Shown: positions 31,699 through 43,775 of the stretch, one piece after another
Layout of the letters: each line of letters begins with the position of its first letter
Position numbering within the stretch: the stretch's first letter is position 1
NCBI GenBank assembly: GCA_964017145.1
Contig: CAXHKQ010000088.1
Location: forward strand, 1-60,946
Reading direction: 5' to 3'
Source: Agrocybe praecox
Taxonomy: Eukaryota; Basidiomycota; Agaricomycetes; Agaricales; Agrocybaceae
Length of the DNA stretch: 60,946 nucleotides
The notes under the pieces: model-generated
What the model saw: only the letters and a program-made list of their open reading frames with translations
Databases searched by the model: none
What the model was told of the DNA's origin: nothing
Translations under genes and position numbers: made by a program

Positions 31699-34600
31699 TG
31701 CTAATCTCATTAATGAAATATGGGCAGTTGCCTAAATACCTTTATAAATGCCTGTGGGCAGTTGCCTACCTTCATTTTTGGGAAGGTCTCTCTTTTCAAG
31801 GTTTTTAGGTGCCGGGGCAGGCATATATGGGTGGGAAATGGCTTGGGGATGTGGGAATGGGTATTTTGGAAGCTGAGGAGCTGTCTAGGAGGGCGGGAGC
31901 AGGGGTGCGGGGCATGCAGGGAGGGCAGGCGCTGATAAACAAGGCCAAACACACTGCCAAACACACAAAATGGCCTCCTTGGGCATCAGGATGGCTATTT
32001 TGATGGGTTTGGGGCCGTTTTGGGGCGGGAAACTGGGCCAATAAATTCAGTTGTATTTAATAATGATTTATGGTACACTTTGCACGCCTATTGGGAGGAG
32101 GGGTGGGGTGGATGGCTCTGGATGTAGTTGGAAAATGTTGATTTTATTAATAGATCTAATTTTAGCATGAGCACCTAGCTATTTTTGATATAGCGCACAA
32201 TCCAGGTACTCGGAATAGATTTTCCGGTCTGATTAGATTAGATTACATAGCCAACTTCACCTGATTTCGCAGCATTTTAAGTTACACTTACCATTTTGGG
32301 TAGTAATTAACATTTCGGTCACATTGATTTGTTTTGAAAGAAAAAAAAACATTATATTTATGTACATTTGATGTATACATGAATCTTAACACTACCTACA
32401 TACAGGGCAGAAAAAACTGCAAGAAAAAAGGGGAAAAAACCACCACAATAGGTGAATCAAAGAAAAAAGATGAGAAAATGGAATGATAGCCCATGCTCCT
32501 TGCTGGCATTGCCATCATCAGCCAGTGTCCTCATCCACCCGCAACTGCCTTTGTTCGGCCGCACCCACGCTTCCCATGTTGTGGCCAGCATTGTCGCTCT
32601 CGCTGCTCTCGTGCATGGCTGCTGCTGTCCAGCATGTTGTGGCCAGCATTGTCGTGCATGGCTGCTGTTCTCGTGCATGGCTGTTGCTGTTGAATGTGTT
32701 GCGGCCAGCGCTATCACTGTTGTCGTGCATGTCAGCCCACCCCTCCACTCGCCCTCACCCTTCCTACCACCCTGCAACCCTCACACCTTCGCACTTACCT
32801 CTCCTTAACACTATGTGCCACAGCACACTCACCCCACCCCTCTTCCTCTGGTCCCTCCCTTTCCCTCGTATCCACTGTTATCGTTCGGGCATAGGTGTCA
32901 TTTGCATCGTGGCCGTCATTCTTGATGTTGCCCCCTTGTTGCCCTCTCCGCCACTTGCCTCTCTTCAGCTTCCCTGGACTCTGCCCATCATTTGCGCTGA
33001 TGGTGGCCCAGTGTCGTTATCGTCATTCATTGTCAGGCAACGGTTCGAAGATGTGGGCAAAGGGTAAGGAGTCAGCTGTTGGTTGGTTGAATTTCGTCCA
33101 AATCGGGCAATTCCCACGCCGGTCCGAGCAATAGCCAGATTGTGCTCATTGTTGAGAGTGACAATGAGAACATATTTAGGCCTTCTGGGCCATAAAAGTA
33201 ATGTATTTAGATATTTAATAGTTCATAGAGTAGTAAAATGAATTTTATTTGTTTTTTAATATGTTTTTAAATTTTTGGAATGCACATACATATGGTGCTG
33301 CACGTGTTCTTTCAAACTTGATGTGTTTTCGCTTCGATGTGGAATATATGAAGGTATCAATAGATTAGCAGCATTTTTTTTTGTGAAATATGTTTGAAAT
33401 ACTCTGTAGTATACATATGTGTACAAAAATTGATAATTCCTCATTGTATCATATGTCAAAAAAGCGAATATGTTTTCAAAACAGATACAAAATCACCTCT
33501 CAAGCACAAATTTCACATTTTTGCACCAATAAAATATGCATTTGCTTTAATTTTTTATGTACAACAAAACTTGATGAACTTCTACTTAATATGTTCATTT
33601 TATTCTAGCTAATACCACACTCAATTAACCTCAGCAAGGTCACCGATGCTGTGCCCGAACGTTGAGAGTTGCGTGAGAAATTTCTATATTTGGAAACTTC
33701 AACCACTTTCAATGTTCGTCTTTCATTGTCTCCCCACCATCATCGCCTACATCACCACGCATTGCCAGCACCATGTCCAACGCAAGCACCATGTCTGCTA
33801 TCACTGCCACCATGAACACCTGCACGAGCAATAGACACAAGCGCCATGAGTCAAGATGACAACAAAGACATGCAGCACAACGCGATGAGTCACATCAACA
33901 AGGACGCCGAGCAGCACGAACATGCCCAAGACGAATGACGACGATGGTGACACATGAGGTTGGAAGGTTGGGAGTAGAGACATCAGAGGAGAGGAGGCAA
34001 TAAGGAGGTGACAGCCGACAGCGTAGACTGCAGGTTGACGAGCACCGTCGCAGCGAAGATGACAGTGGGTGCCTATGACCAGTGGGTGCCAGCATCCAAT
34101 GCTGCTCGATGAGCATGACGTGAGGCCTTCTAGCTGCGAGGTATCCTTTGCTGCCGTTGCCCATGCTGACTACCAGTGAGCATCATCACATGTGTTTATT
34201 TGCAGTTTTTATCCTTTGTTTCGAAACCTATCATTGTTATTTTTGTTGTTTTTCTTTACCTTATGTATGTAGTTGAATTCTGCATGTTACTCTAAGTACA
34301 TTATATTTTTTTGAAATAAAATATGATGTTTTAAACATAAAACATACCAATGCGATCGAAATGGAAATAGTTACCCAAAATGGAAGGAATAACTTAAATG
34401 CTGGGAAATCAGGGGAAGTAAAATATATTATCTAATCTGATCAGACCAGCAAATATATTCTGAATACCCGGATCGCGCACTATATCAAAATTAGCTGGGT
34501 GCTCATGCTAAATCTAGATTTATTAATAAATTCAACATTATCCGACTACATCCAAAGCCATCCACCCCACCCCTCCTTCCAATAGGTGCGCATAGTGTCC

Positions 34601-34983
34601 CATAAATCATTATTAATACATTTGAATTTATTGGCGCAGTTTCCTGCCTTAAAACACCCCCGAACCCATCGAAATAGCCATCCCAACGCCCAAGGAGGCC
34701 ATTTCGTGCATTCAGCGGCGTGTTTGGCCATGTTTACCAGTACCCGCCCTTCTGATAAGCCCTCTGCCTCTGCTTCCGCCCTCCTAGACGGCTCCTTGGC
34801 TTCTGAAACACCTATGCCCACCTCCCCAAGCCATTTCCCACCCATATATGCCTGCCCTGGCACCTAAAAACCTCGAAAAAAAAAAAAAAAAAACCCCTTC
34901 CCAAAAGGGAAGGTAGGCAACTGCCCACAGGCATTTATGAAAGTAGTTAGGCAGCTGCCTATATTTCATTAATAATATTAGCA
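31699..34983. mobile_element. 3.3-kb DNA transposon with ~0.67-kb terminal inverted repeats
   Basis: The left end (31699 to about 32365) and right end (about 34310 to 34983) are inverted copies. They start TGCTAATMTYATTAATGAAA, then carry GGCAGYTGCC twice, and diverge by small indels. The ~1.9-kb interior has only short, compositionally biased frames and no transposase, so the element is non-autonomous. Long TIRs resemble Mutator-like elements, but no clear 9-bp target duplication was found. It splits the gag-protease relic (31020-31698 and 34984 onward). Confidence 0.8.
32470..34190. other. Interior of the long-TIR element, possibly captured DNA
   Basis: This stretch is much more GC-rich than the TIRs. 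It includes imperfect repeats of CAGCATTGTCGTGCATGGCT type (32590-32700) and a C-rich block (32740-32960). The change in composition would fit captured host DNA, but no frame gave a recognisable protein on either strand. Confidence 0.35.
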
Positions 34984-36960
34984 ACTATGGCTGCAAAACA
35001 TACCTTTGATGGAGTATGGCCTCCTCCAAGACCTCAACACTCTTCATGAAAAACCAAGGAAGAATCTCTACCTGCACGACAGCCATCTGTCGAACCACCC
35101 AAAGATAGAGAACCAACAAATGTACCAAATCCTATACCCATTGATGCCTGACGGGTACGATTTCCCACAGATATAACCATGAATGAAGATATTCCGGAAA
35201 AAGCACATACTGTTCCACAACAAACAGGACCGCAAACATTCAAAGAAGATGACAAAGTTAAGCCAACATCTCGGCAATCTGAAATATCATCACAAATCAG
35301 CACACACGAGATAGCTAACAAAATCCTGGACACTTGAATACCCATCTTGATTCAATATCTCATTGGTTCATCACCTGAGCTTACATGCACCATGAAAGAA
35401 ATGATGAAGGTAAAGAATCCCTCCAAAATTGTCCATGAAGTAGCAAAACTAGGATCAGCAGTGTTCAATAGTCACTTAGCACCCGAATTAGATCAGAAAA
35501 ATGAAGAATTTCTGATAAAACTCACCTTATCGCACAATGGACGACCTTTAGTAGCAGTGATTGATACTGGCTCACAGCTTAACGTTGTCAATAAGGAAGT
35601 AGCAGAATCATAATTTGCCTTGCCCATCGATCTACAACACGCAACCTTTATGCAAGATGCTAATGGCAGAGAATCAGCCACTGCAGTCATATTTTTATAT
35701 GATATATTGGTAGTTGCCAAACTATGAGCATGCATCCAGAATGTTACCCACCTGGGCTGGCAGTTGCCAGACTTATATGTTTCACTGCCTATGTGCTTGA
35801 CTGGTCATGTGCTGTGACTGGTTGTTACTGATTGCATCAAAATACAAAAGCATGACTTTTTGCTTGCCTCTATCTACACATTCAGGGTCCACTGCCACAA
35901 TTTTATGGCCTCAAATACAAACAAATAATAAATATACCATGATCAGCTACCAACACATCCAAACACCAAATACCTTAATAAGGCAAGTGAACTTTGGACT
36001 TTGAGGTTTTAGCATAAAGGCCCATCAATACATAATGATAGCAACTAAGACATAACTAAATAAGATCAAATCTATTTTTAATACAGATCTATATTTAGTT
36101 CGATTTATTTTTAGAACACTTTACATATTTGGTTATTTTAAGCCTAAAATGGTATAGCACATATTTTTTCATGATTTTAAAATTTATATTTAGCATGCTA
36201 TGAATATTTCAATTTTTTATTTTGATTTGTATCCGGCTTTCTGCAGATATTTTGCGTTTTGTGGCTGAACCATTGATGATTATGTAATAAAAATATTTAG
36301 CATAGCTTTTGAATTTTTCTCTACAACTTTGAATTTTGGTGGCTGTGCATCAAATCACATGACTATCACATGATAACAGCCATCTACAGGATGTCAGACT
36401 GGCAACTGCCAGGCTGGGTAGATTCCATTCTGGATGCATGCTTATAGTTTGGCAACTACCATATATGAAGGTGTCAATTGACTGCTACAGGTGGGAGAAT
36501 CTCAACTGGAAGGATTAATATCTGCAGTACCCTTAAAATGCGGAGGAGTAACCACTCATGCAAACATATATGTGGGACCCGATACACTACCTTTTCAATT
36601 ATTGCTGGGATGACCATGGCAGAAAGGAAATCATATTTCTATTGACGAAAGATCAAACAGGACATACTTAATATTCAAGGATGCCATGGATTTCAAGCCT
36701 AAATTTGAAGTTCACGTAACACAAGAACCAGTTAAAGACAGAGACATGCATAGATACAGACAGGTGGGATCCATAACTGTAGTTACAGGAAAACAAAATT
36801 GAGACTACAACAACAAGGAGCTTCTAGAACTGAAAAATATCTTTAATTTAGGAATAATGAAGCAAGAAGGGCAATTACCCCGAAAGACATACAATATTTC
36901 TGGATATTATAATCAGGTAGACCCGTTATCTATGCTACCACTTCAAGTATTAACAGGATA
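34984..36960 (+). pseudogene. Gag-protease relic, 3' continuation
   Basis: The frame reads TFDGVWPPPRPQ, then a disordered linker with TGA stops, then IVHEVAKLGSAVFNSHLAPE and the protease motif VAVIDTGSQLNVV (catalytic Asp in D-T-G). A transposon (35676-36494) interrupts it at GRES/QLEG. Afterwards it continues with VTTHANIYVG and LPFQLLLG-stop-PWQ (TGA 36611-36613, CGA expected). Coding similarity fades before 36960, and RT and integrase are absent. It pairs with the zinc-knuckle relic at 31020-31698. Confidence 0.75.
35676..36494. mobile_element. Second member of the 7-bp-TSD transposon family (819 bp)
   Basis: It is flanked by GAGAATC at 35669-35675 and 36495-36501. Inner TIR blocks GGTAGTTGCCAAACTAT and GCATGCATCCAGAATG match those of the 868-bp element at 20652. 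Removing the element and one TSD restores GRESQLEG in frame. The interior (about 36060-36340) is closely similar to 58700-58960 and, inverted, to about 680-960 in the window-edge arms, so these non-coding elements are related. Confidence 0.87.
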
Positions 36961-37168
36961 AGGCACAAAGGTCAAAAAGTGATAAGCTAATATACTCTTT
37001 ATCATCCAGATTTTTGATCTACTTTCTTTTTGTTACTTTTATACTCTTTGTGTATTACTCACCCTTATACTTTCATTATAGCACTACTATTCCACACTTC
37101 AACACATACTAAATTTTACCTTTGAACCAATTGGTATATCCTGAACATAACAGTTCCGGTAAACCCAA
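36961..37168. other. Short AT-rich spacer
   Basis: I see no gene or repeat here. It separates the retroelement relic from the acidic hypothetical frame. Confidence 0.4.
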
Positions 37169-37636
37169 GTGAAATCCTTTTTCACGTTGACAGCATCAAT
37201 TTCAGCATCGGTCGACACTTCTTCAAGCTCTGCAGATCAGTCGAAGGATGTTGAGCCCTCTTCAGAGGACGACAACGAAGATTTTGGCTTGGGGTTACTG
37301 TTCAATTTGTTGGCTCTTTCCGATTTTGAAGTCCCCAAGGCTCAGTCCCACAGTAACCCCCTGGACGATGTGACTGGCAATGCAAAAGTGCCAGAGCCTC
37401 TGGACTTGGGTGTGACCAGTTCAGTTGAGGATGAGAGTGTTAGGATTGACAAGCCAGAGGAGGAGGAGGAGGTGCCATCCATCGAGAGTCAAGAATTGGA
37501 TGCATTGGCACATGAGAAGGAGGAGCTGCTATTGGAGCCTGTCACTTCTCAGTTGGAGGAGTGTTTTGAGGGCTCAGGAGCACAACAAAGCGGAGACGGA
37601 TGTTTGTGCTTTGGACATCACTTCTGTTGCTGCTGA
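37169..37636 (+). pseudogene. Acidic Ser/Glu-rich hypothetical protein, frameshifted
   Basis: The frame encodes about 155 residues rich in Asp, Glu and Ser (SSSSADQSKDVEPSSEDDN; KPEEEEEVPSIESQ). In the last quarter the texture jumps to another frame (from about 37575: AETDVCALDITSVAADDDST), then stops and continues in a similar style to about 37830, which suggests a frameshift. No family is recognised. It could be the tail of a regulatory or gag-like protein. Confidence 0.4.
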
Positions 37637-37843
37637 TGATGATAGCACATCGTCAGCAGAGAGCCAAGTCCAATGAGAGGTTGACTCACTTTCAATCGAA
37701 GACGCTGGTTACTCAGTGCCAGCAATCTCTGAGATCCCAGCTGTCCATCCTCTCCCTGTATCTGACTGTTCCTCCCCCTTGTCTTTGGATACCACCACTA
37801 TCCATCCCATGGTGATGAGACTACTGAGTGGCTGGCTCTAAAA

Positions 37844-38170
37844 ACGCGACTTTTTGCGCATCCTGATACAGTCAATCAATAAAAAGAGCCTTTGCTATTG
37901 ACCAGTAGTATACATTAAAAAGGGCCAGAAACATCTGAAAAGTGCATCAGGAAAAACACTTTGGCCCAAAATAGCCTTGAAGTGTATTATTGTAAAAAGG
38001 TAGCATCAAATACTCTCTAGGTTACTCCTGTGGTGCCCTGAGTAGCCTCAGTATACCCTGATACGCCCTGAGTAGCCTCAGTACACCCTGACACACCCTG
38101 AGTAGCATTCTTAACTCTGAGGATGCTGTAATATTCCTAAAGGGTATACAACTATTATGATTTGGACATA
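37844..38170. repeat. MITE-like remnants with CATCAGG ends
   Basis: CATCAGGAAAAACACTTT at 37942 matches the end of the hairpin MITE at 11293. Downstream, repeated units CCCTGAGTAGCCTCAGTA/CACCCTGA (38035-38105) resemble its internal GCCCTG units. A diverged end GCGCATCCTGATAC lies at about 37856. Confidence 0.55.
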
Positions 38171-38207
38171 GAACCATGACGTGAATCATTATTTATAGTA
38201 TACATGT

Positions 38208-41200
38208 CTAATACAATGTCTGATAGGCGTAAGCACTCTGCCAGTTATTTAACAAAAATATAGGTACAATATCTAATGCTGTCTCAGATGTAATGGTTAA
38301 ATTACCACAAGAACGGTCAGAAAACCTGGGTATAAGCATACAGCTCTGGCGTATAGAGCTAAGTGGAATAATTTGAAATGTTGGCTGGGCCATTTTCCTT
38401 ATCAAGTACATTCCACTGGATTCGTCTGGTCCACCGTTGAAAGGAGCAAACAGCTCAATGTATGCCAGCTCTTCTCTTGGCCATTCTTTTGGCACTTCTT
38501 GGTTTCCTAGCCCAATGTCAATAGTTTGTGGAAGCTTGAAAATCAAATGAACTCTCGCAGCTCGTGTTCCTTAATTAGTAAAAATTAGCACCTTCGGAAT
38601 CAAAATAAATCCAAAATTATACCTTGTAAACCAACAGTCTGCGCTTCATCATGGATATTAATGATAACTGTATCATGGCGTCCATTTAAATTCTGTGGTG
38701 ACGGAGGAATAGCTTTTACGGTGTCATTTTCCTCAATATCCTGGCCATCATAGTTGTCAACAAGACTATTCGGATGGAATTTAAACTGGGTAAAACAATC
38801 CACATGTTGAAAAGGAAGATTATAAAGCCTTGCGCTAGTATTGGATGTGCGGGAGCCCTTGGTAAGAAATTTGTTCATATACTCCTTTAAGTGCTGCCAG
38901 AATAAGCGAGTTCCATGATTCTGTTCGATTACTGTGATAGGGCGTCCAGGGTATGGAGGATATTTGGCGATTTTAATAATAGGTTTCTCTTTCAGTTTAG
39001 TCGGGGGCCTTTTGGCAGGTTCATTTTGGGAGTCCACCCATTCCAAGTAGTTATCAAACATAGATACCTTTTCCTGTCGCGATAGCCAATTGACCATCTG
39101 GGGAAATTCGTCTCGTCGGTTTGATGCTCGCCATCCTTCCTTTGCAAAATCAATATGAAAGTGTTCAAATGCTTCTGTGTTGTAATTGTCTGTTGTTCCA
39201 AATAGCTTGATGGACTCAACATAGTGGAGTAAGGAGTGGAATTTGGGTATGTTGAGATCTTGACAAATACCGACTTTGATGAAGAATTCCTTATGTTTTT
39301 CAAACCTGTTTAGAGCATCTTCGAGATATCCAAGGGTGTCTGAGTCATGGGACTTATATTGCGCAAGATATGTGAAGTCCAAAAGAGCTCTGATTGCCCG
39401 TATGCCTTCATTTGCAACAATGCCAACAAGACAGCCAAGTAGTACCTTAGCCATATTCTTTCGCTCAGGACCAGAAATCTGGCTAAGAGCGGAAAATCCA
39501 TTTTTGAAGTGGCGCACACCAAAGGCAGGAGGAAGAGCTCGTAAGCGTTTATCAAGCTCTTCAGGGCTCATGAGCGTTTGGCACCAGTTGATTATATACT
39601 TGAGGACGCCTTGATAAAGCTGGTGAAGAATATCGGGGGTGATGGCTTTATGAATGTCACAGAACGGAAAATCCTTCCAAAAAGGATCGTAAATGCTTCC
39701 TGACACATCTTGCGCCATGCATTTCTGGTAGAACTGATTCTCATTTGAGGACGTTCTTTTTGCTTCTGCAATCACATCCAGTGTCCACTTTTTGGTACGA
39801 AATGGGGCTAATTCCGAATTTTCAAGATCTTTTGCTGGTGCAGTACATTTTGGACAGGTTCCGTATTTTGTGCAGGCTACAAGGCATTGTTCGGGAAAGT
39901 CGGCAACATAGCATGCAAGTATAGGAAATACATTTCTGATGTCTCCATTGCCACTTGTTATATGAACGCCCTCTTTTCCTGCTTGAATCAAGGGCCCAAG
40001 TACAAAGCGCATAGCTTCATGGAAGATATGTTGATTCCGTATGCTAACTTGTTTCTTCTTCAATGCGGCACCCTTTAATTTTGTTGATGTGTCGCAAGGA
40101 AGATAGGCAATTAAAACACATGCTCGTTTTGATGGTTTTCGTCGAATAGATTTCGGGATATTTCCAAGTGTAAGGTAAACGGGATACGCGCTTTTGCCAC
40201 CCGAGAAATTTGTAAGTTGGGTTTTATCTGTCGCAATAATTACTGGTGCAATAGTAGCGCCTTTAGGAAGCTTGCTCTACGTGTCAAAATAAGTGCCATA
40301 AACTTGAATTTTCAGAATGTGTTCTTACCTGGACGGCATGCCACCACTGTCCTGTCCATAATTCTGTATATATTCTCTCCTCCTTGCTCGCAGTTTTGAA
40401 GATTTTCTGTGGCTTGTAAACCAAGCTGGATGAAAGAGATGGATCGCCCAAAAGACTACGAATGGCATCAATAGGATCCCTATATCTTATTGTATGGGCC
40501 ATATTGGGAATATCCTGAAAGAAGAGATCCTCAACCTTCCATGTTCCCGCACGATCTGGTATATCGTTATCAATGATCTGGTGCAAACTTCTTGTATTAG
40601 TATATGAGATTCCTAATTTATCCCGAACCTACTTGGGGTATTAGTACTTAAGTAGAATTGGAAAGAGAGAAAAACATACACCCGGTGTAGACAGCAATCT
40701 ATCAAGTGATTTGTGCCCAATTCCATCCTTAATCGCCCATCGAGCAATTCTCCAGTCCATCTCACTCGCAAACGGTGCGTATGCATTTCCTTGATCTGGT
40801 TGATTATTATCCTTGGATGTATACGAAGCAAATAGCTGCTGCCATTTTTTGTGTGCTTGCTCGTCCCGGCCGACCACCTCTCCCGCACCATCAAAATCCA
40901 CATAAACTCTAGCATCTTCATCCCCCTCTTCATTCTCATCTGACGCAAAACCACTTGCTTCTCTGCTTTTACTTCTTTGTTGTCTATTTGCAAGCGTTGA
41001 AGGTCCCGGTCCTGCTTCTCCTATCTCAACGTCCTCTTCCACTTCTAAAAAGTGATCTAGCTCTGGGTCTTCTATATCATCCAAATCTTGTAAAAGCCTT
41101 TTGAGCGCTTTGAAATGTATTGGTTCTTCATCCAAAAGAGGTGGATTATGCTGAGGTTGTAAGGATAGAAAATGGCCTGTTTCATTGTCTGATTCGTCTT

Positions 41201-41384
41201 CTTCAGAGGCCGTAAGTGTTGGTGTGGAATTATCCATCGTCCCATACATCCTTCCCATCAGCTCTACCCTTCTACCCTCACCCCAGTGTCGACAAGATGA
41301 ATGCTTCAGATGGTAGGTCATGCCTTTGGCTGTAGGAAATATGCGAAAGCATACTGGGCATTGGTAATGGTTGTTATCCATCAT
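38208..41384 (-). CDS. Plavaka-type DNA transposase, apparently intact
   Basis: Four exons (41384-40680, 40628-40329, 40276-38623, 38569-38208) join in frame to 1006 aa. The N-terminus has a C2H2-like finger (CPVC then HLKHSSCRH), followed by an acidic disordered region. The body carries Plavaka-family blocks: ATDKTQLTNFSGGKSAYPVY, YGTCPKC, FCDIHKAITPDILHQLYQGV, NIPKFHSLLHY, TTDNYNTEAFEHFHIDFAKE and IRQSCMLIPRF. Introns are 49-53 nt with GT-AG ends. No stops or frameshifts were found, unlike the relic at 14886-16061, so it may still be functional. It presumably cuts and pastes elements with CACT-type ends; its own termini were not located. Confidence 0.9.
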
Positions 41385-41727
41385 GACAATGAAAAGAAAG
41401 GACAGAAGATATACACTGTTTCTCCTGGGAAAAAGACAGCAAACACGGTGAGAGTGGTATAAATAACTCCAAAAAGAGCTGTTGTCAAGTAGCGAGACTG
41501 GAGTAGCAAAAAAATGATTGAAAAAAGCCTAAAAATTACAATTTTTTGTCGTCCACAAGCTTGTAGTGGGTAGTCTTTACAATAAGAATAAATGGGAGTT
41601 CTACATTTGTTCCACTCCTGGCCATCCATTTTGCGCATCCTATATGAAGCTGAATTAATGCGTATAGAATAAAAATAATCAAGCGCTATACGCACGGTGT
41701 AGGAGATAATCATAAGTTCTTGCTATT
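41385..41727. other. Upstream region of the transposase
   Basis: I see no supported gene here. This is the 5' region of the transposase and probably holds its promoter; no clear core element was picked out. Confidence 0.35.
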
Positions 41728-42315
41728 TTATCTTGAGCACTGCATATAACATTTACTGTCATCCATAAGAATCAATGGTAATGACTTCCAAGATAGAAAA
41801 ATGAACAAACCTATATTACGCCTTTTTCCTCTCTGGATTTTTCTTAGCGCTACCAATAATTCCTCATCATGCAGTCCAACTTGGGTTCTATTCTGAGTCC
41901 AGACTGCTGTGTGACCAATGTTGTCAACAGGATAGCGGAAATCCATGAAAGCTATTATGATCAATGTTAGTTGGGAAACGTTACAAAACTCAAGAAAGGG
42001 GACACACATTTCTTGTCCAGACATACATATTTTGAGGTGCGTTCTGACATGTTGGTTAATAATGTTAAGAATCAGACCATGGAGTGCAAGCAAGCCCAAG
42101 TTTTTAACGTAAGTAGATTCTCAGGAATATTCCATGGCAAGTTCTATGCAGCAGCGTGCTGCGCCACTAGCGCAATGTGCCAGCAAACCAATGTCCTGCT
42201 TGCGTTCTTGAGTGTTGATCGTAAAGAGGCTTTTAGGAGCTACTCTCATATGGAATGCTATTGTGTAACGAAGTTGCGTGGATATTAGAAATATAGAGTA
42301 GAGATTATAATGCAA
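41728..42315 (-). CDS. Uncertain small gene next to the transposase
   Basis: The minus strand holds short open pieces: 42315-42121 (from MHYNLYS, with an internal ATG before RVAPKSLF) and 42099-41728 (containing AFMDFRYPVDNIGHTAVWTQ and a basic KIQRGKRRN tail). A TGA lies between them, so introns would be needed; ATAATAG before CTTTCATGG (about 41954) is a plausible acceptor. The 18-bp palindrome at 42355-42372 lies 40 bp upstream of the first ATG. The protein is not recognised and the exon model is uncertain. Confidence 0.35.
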
Positions 42316-42354
42316 TGAAGCAAATTAGTTCATCAAATATACGACGAATATACC

Positions 42355-42372
42355 TGGCCAGGATCCTGGCCA
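42355..42372. promoter_or_regulatory. 18-bp perfect palindrome, copy 1
   Basis: TGGCCAGGATCCTGGCCA equals its own reverse complement. It lies 40 bp upstream of a possible ATG at 42315 and 131 bp beyond the stop of the gene ending at 42503. Exact copies occur at 44603 and 45605. It may bind a dimeric regulator; this is inference. Confidence 0.6.
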
Positions 42373-42502
42373 TTGACAATGCACATGATCACATGATCTC
42401 CATTAAGTCGCGTCAACCCAACTGTCTTGGTGTGAAAGAGAATTATGCTGGGCACTGGGATGGAAACTGGTAGTATTAGATCTACATCGTAAATAGACTA
42501 CT

Positions 42503-43623
42503 CTACAGCTTTATTAAAGAGGTATTTTTTTTAATTAATTTGTTGAAAAGGTACTTCTGCTCCTCAAAGAGAGAATCACGCGCCTCACTCAAATTTGTAA
42601 TTTGCTCGTTAATAAGTAGATAATTCTCGTTATTAACAGCAAAACGTTTCTTTAACTCTTCTACATCCAAGTCACTAAGCGCTCGCTTTCGTTTAGCAGA
42701 AGTGTGAGTGACGGGTTGAAAATCTGGACAATTAGCTTCCACAACCTGGGAAGCATCTGGGCATGTGGGAATTATGGAAGAGGACGCTTGCAACATTTCT
42801 TTATGAAGCGAAGCTGGAGCCTAAAAAAAGACATAAAAAAAACAAGTTTTCATACAAAAAGACAATGCCAAACAGTGCCATGACTTACGTGGGTTGAAGC
42901 ATACGAAAGCTGAGGCTGCCCACAACCAAGAATGTCCCAGGCTACCTCAGAAGAGTTAAACGGTAGACTCATTGATTGAACCTGTTCATCCAATCGTCTC
43001 TGTTCCTCAGCGCATCCCTTGCATAATAAACATGCAGGACATTCGCATGAGCAGCATAAATCCGGTGCACTGCCAACATTGCATAAGCAGCATATCGAGG
43101 CGAAGGGATCAATACAGTCTTGACGGTGTTTGGATTCGCTGAACTTTTCATTTTTTTTGCCATATCGCACATCCTATTTGTAGTATAAAAATGTAAATTT
43201 AGCAGTGATCAACGCAAAACAAAACTTGCCTGTGTCTCATTCATGAGTTGACTATTAGCTTGAAGGGATATGGCAAGTTGGATTGAAGGAGGAGAGCCAG
43301 GGGTTGAAAGAGCAATAAGCGTCGAGGTGGTGCCTTGGCTCAGACCTAATTTAAAGTCACCAGACCCACTCAACGTAGATGGCTTGGCAGTTAGGTCCTG
43401 TGGGGTATACTCGTTACCAGCTAATCCAGCATCTAATATGGCAGGCGTAAGAAGCCCAAGCTCCTAGTACAGCCAGAACCAGCCATAAGTCACTTTAAAT
43501 GTTCTTGAAATAGAGACTCACTGGAGACGACCTGTCATAAGACGACCTTTCATAGTAAACTGAAGGTTCGATAACTTCTGCAGGATATTTAGAAAGTGTT
43601 TGCATATATTTCTTTGGAGGCAT
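42503..43623 (-). CDS. Cys-rich, coiled-coil protein of unknown function
   Basis: Four exons (43623-43522, 43463-43230, 43173-42889, 42820-42503) join in frame to about 312 aa. The second intron uses a GC-AG donor (GCAAGT). The N-terminal half is Ser/Thr-rich. The third exon carries a dense cysteine cluster (CCLCNVGSAPDLCCSCECPA then CLLCKGC) suited to zinc binding. The last exon has a basic AKRKRALSDLD nuclear-signal-like patch followed by a ~45-residue coiled coil (EELKKRFAVNNENYLLINEQ...). This suggests a nuclear, DNA- or chromatin-associated protein, but no family is recognised. It lies on the same strand as the transposase 1.1 kb away and has no visible lesion. Confidence 0.65.
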
Positions 43624-43775
43624 TTTTTAGGATGTGGATGTGATGATATGTAAAATGTGAGTTGGCATTTCAATTTTCGACACTACAAAGGTCATGTGAT
43701 GGCGACGTGAAGTCAACGTGAAGTACTGCTTTTTTATTTAAAAAAAATAGAAACAAGAACTATGTATATAGCCAG

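Noticed and set aside
32452..33134. Several overlapping open frames of 60-190 codons on both strands.
   Set aside because: They arise from GC-rich, stop-poor, repetitive sequence inside the long-TIR element; none shows domain-like texture or splice support.
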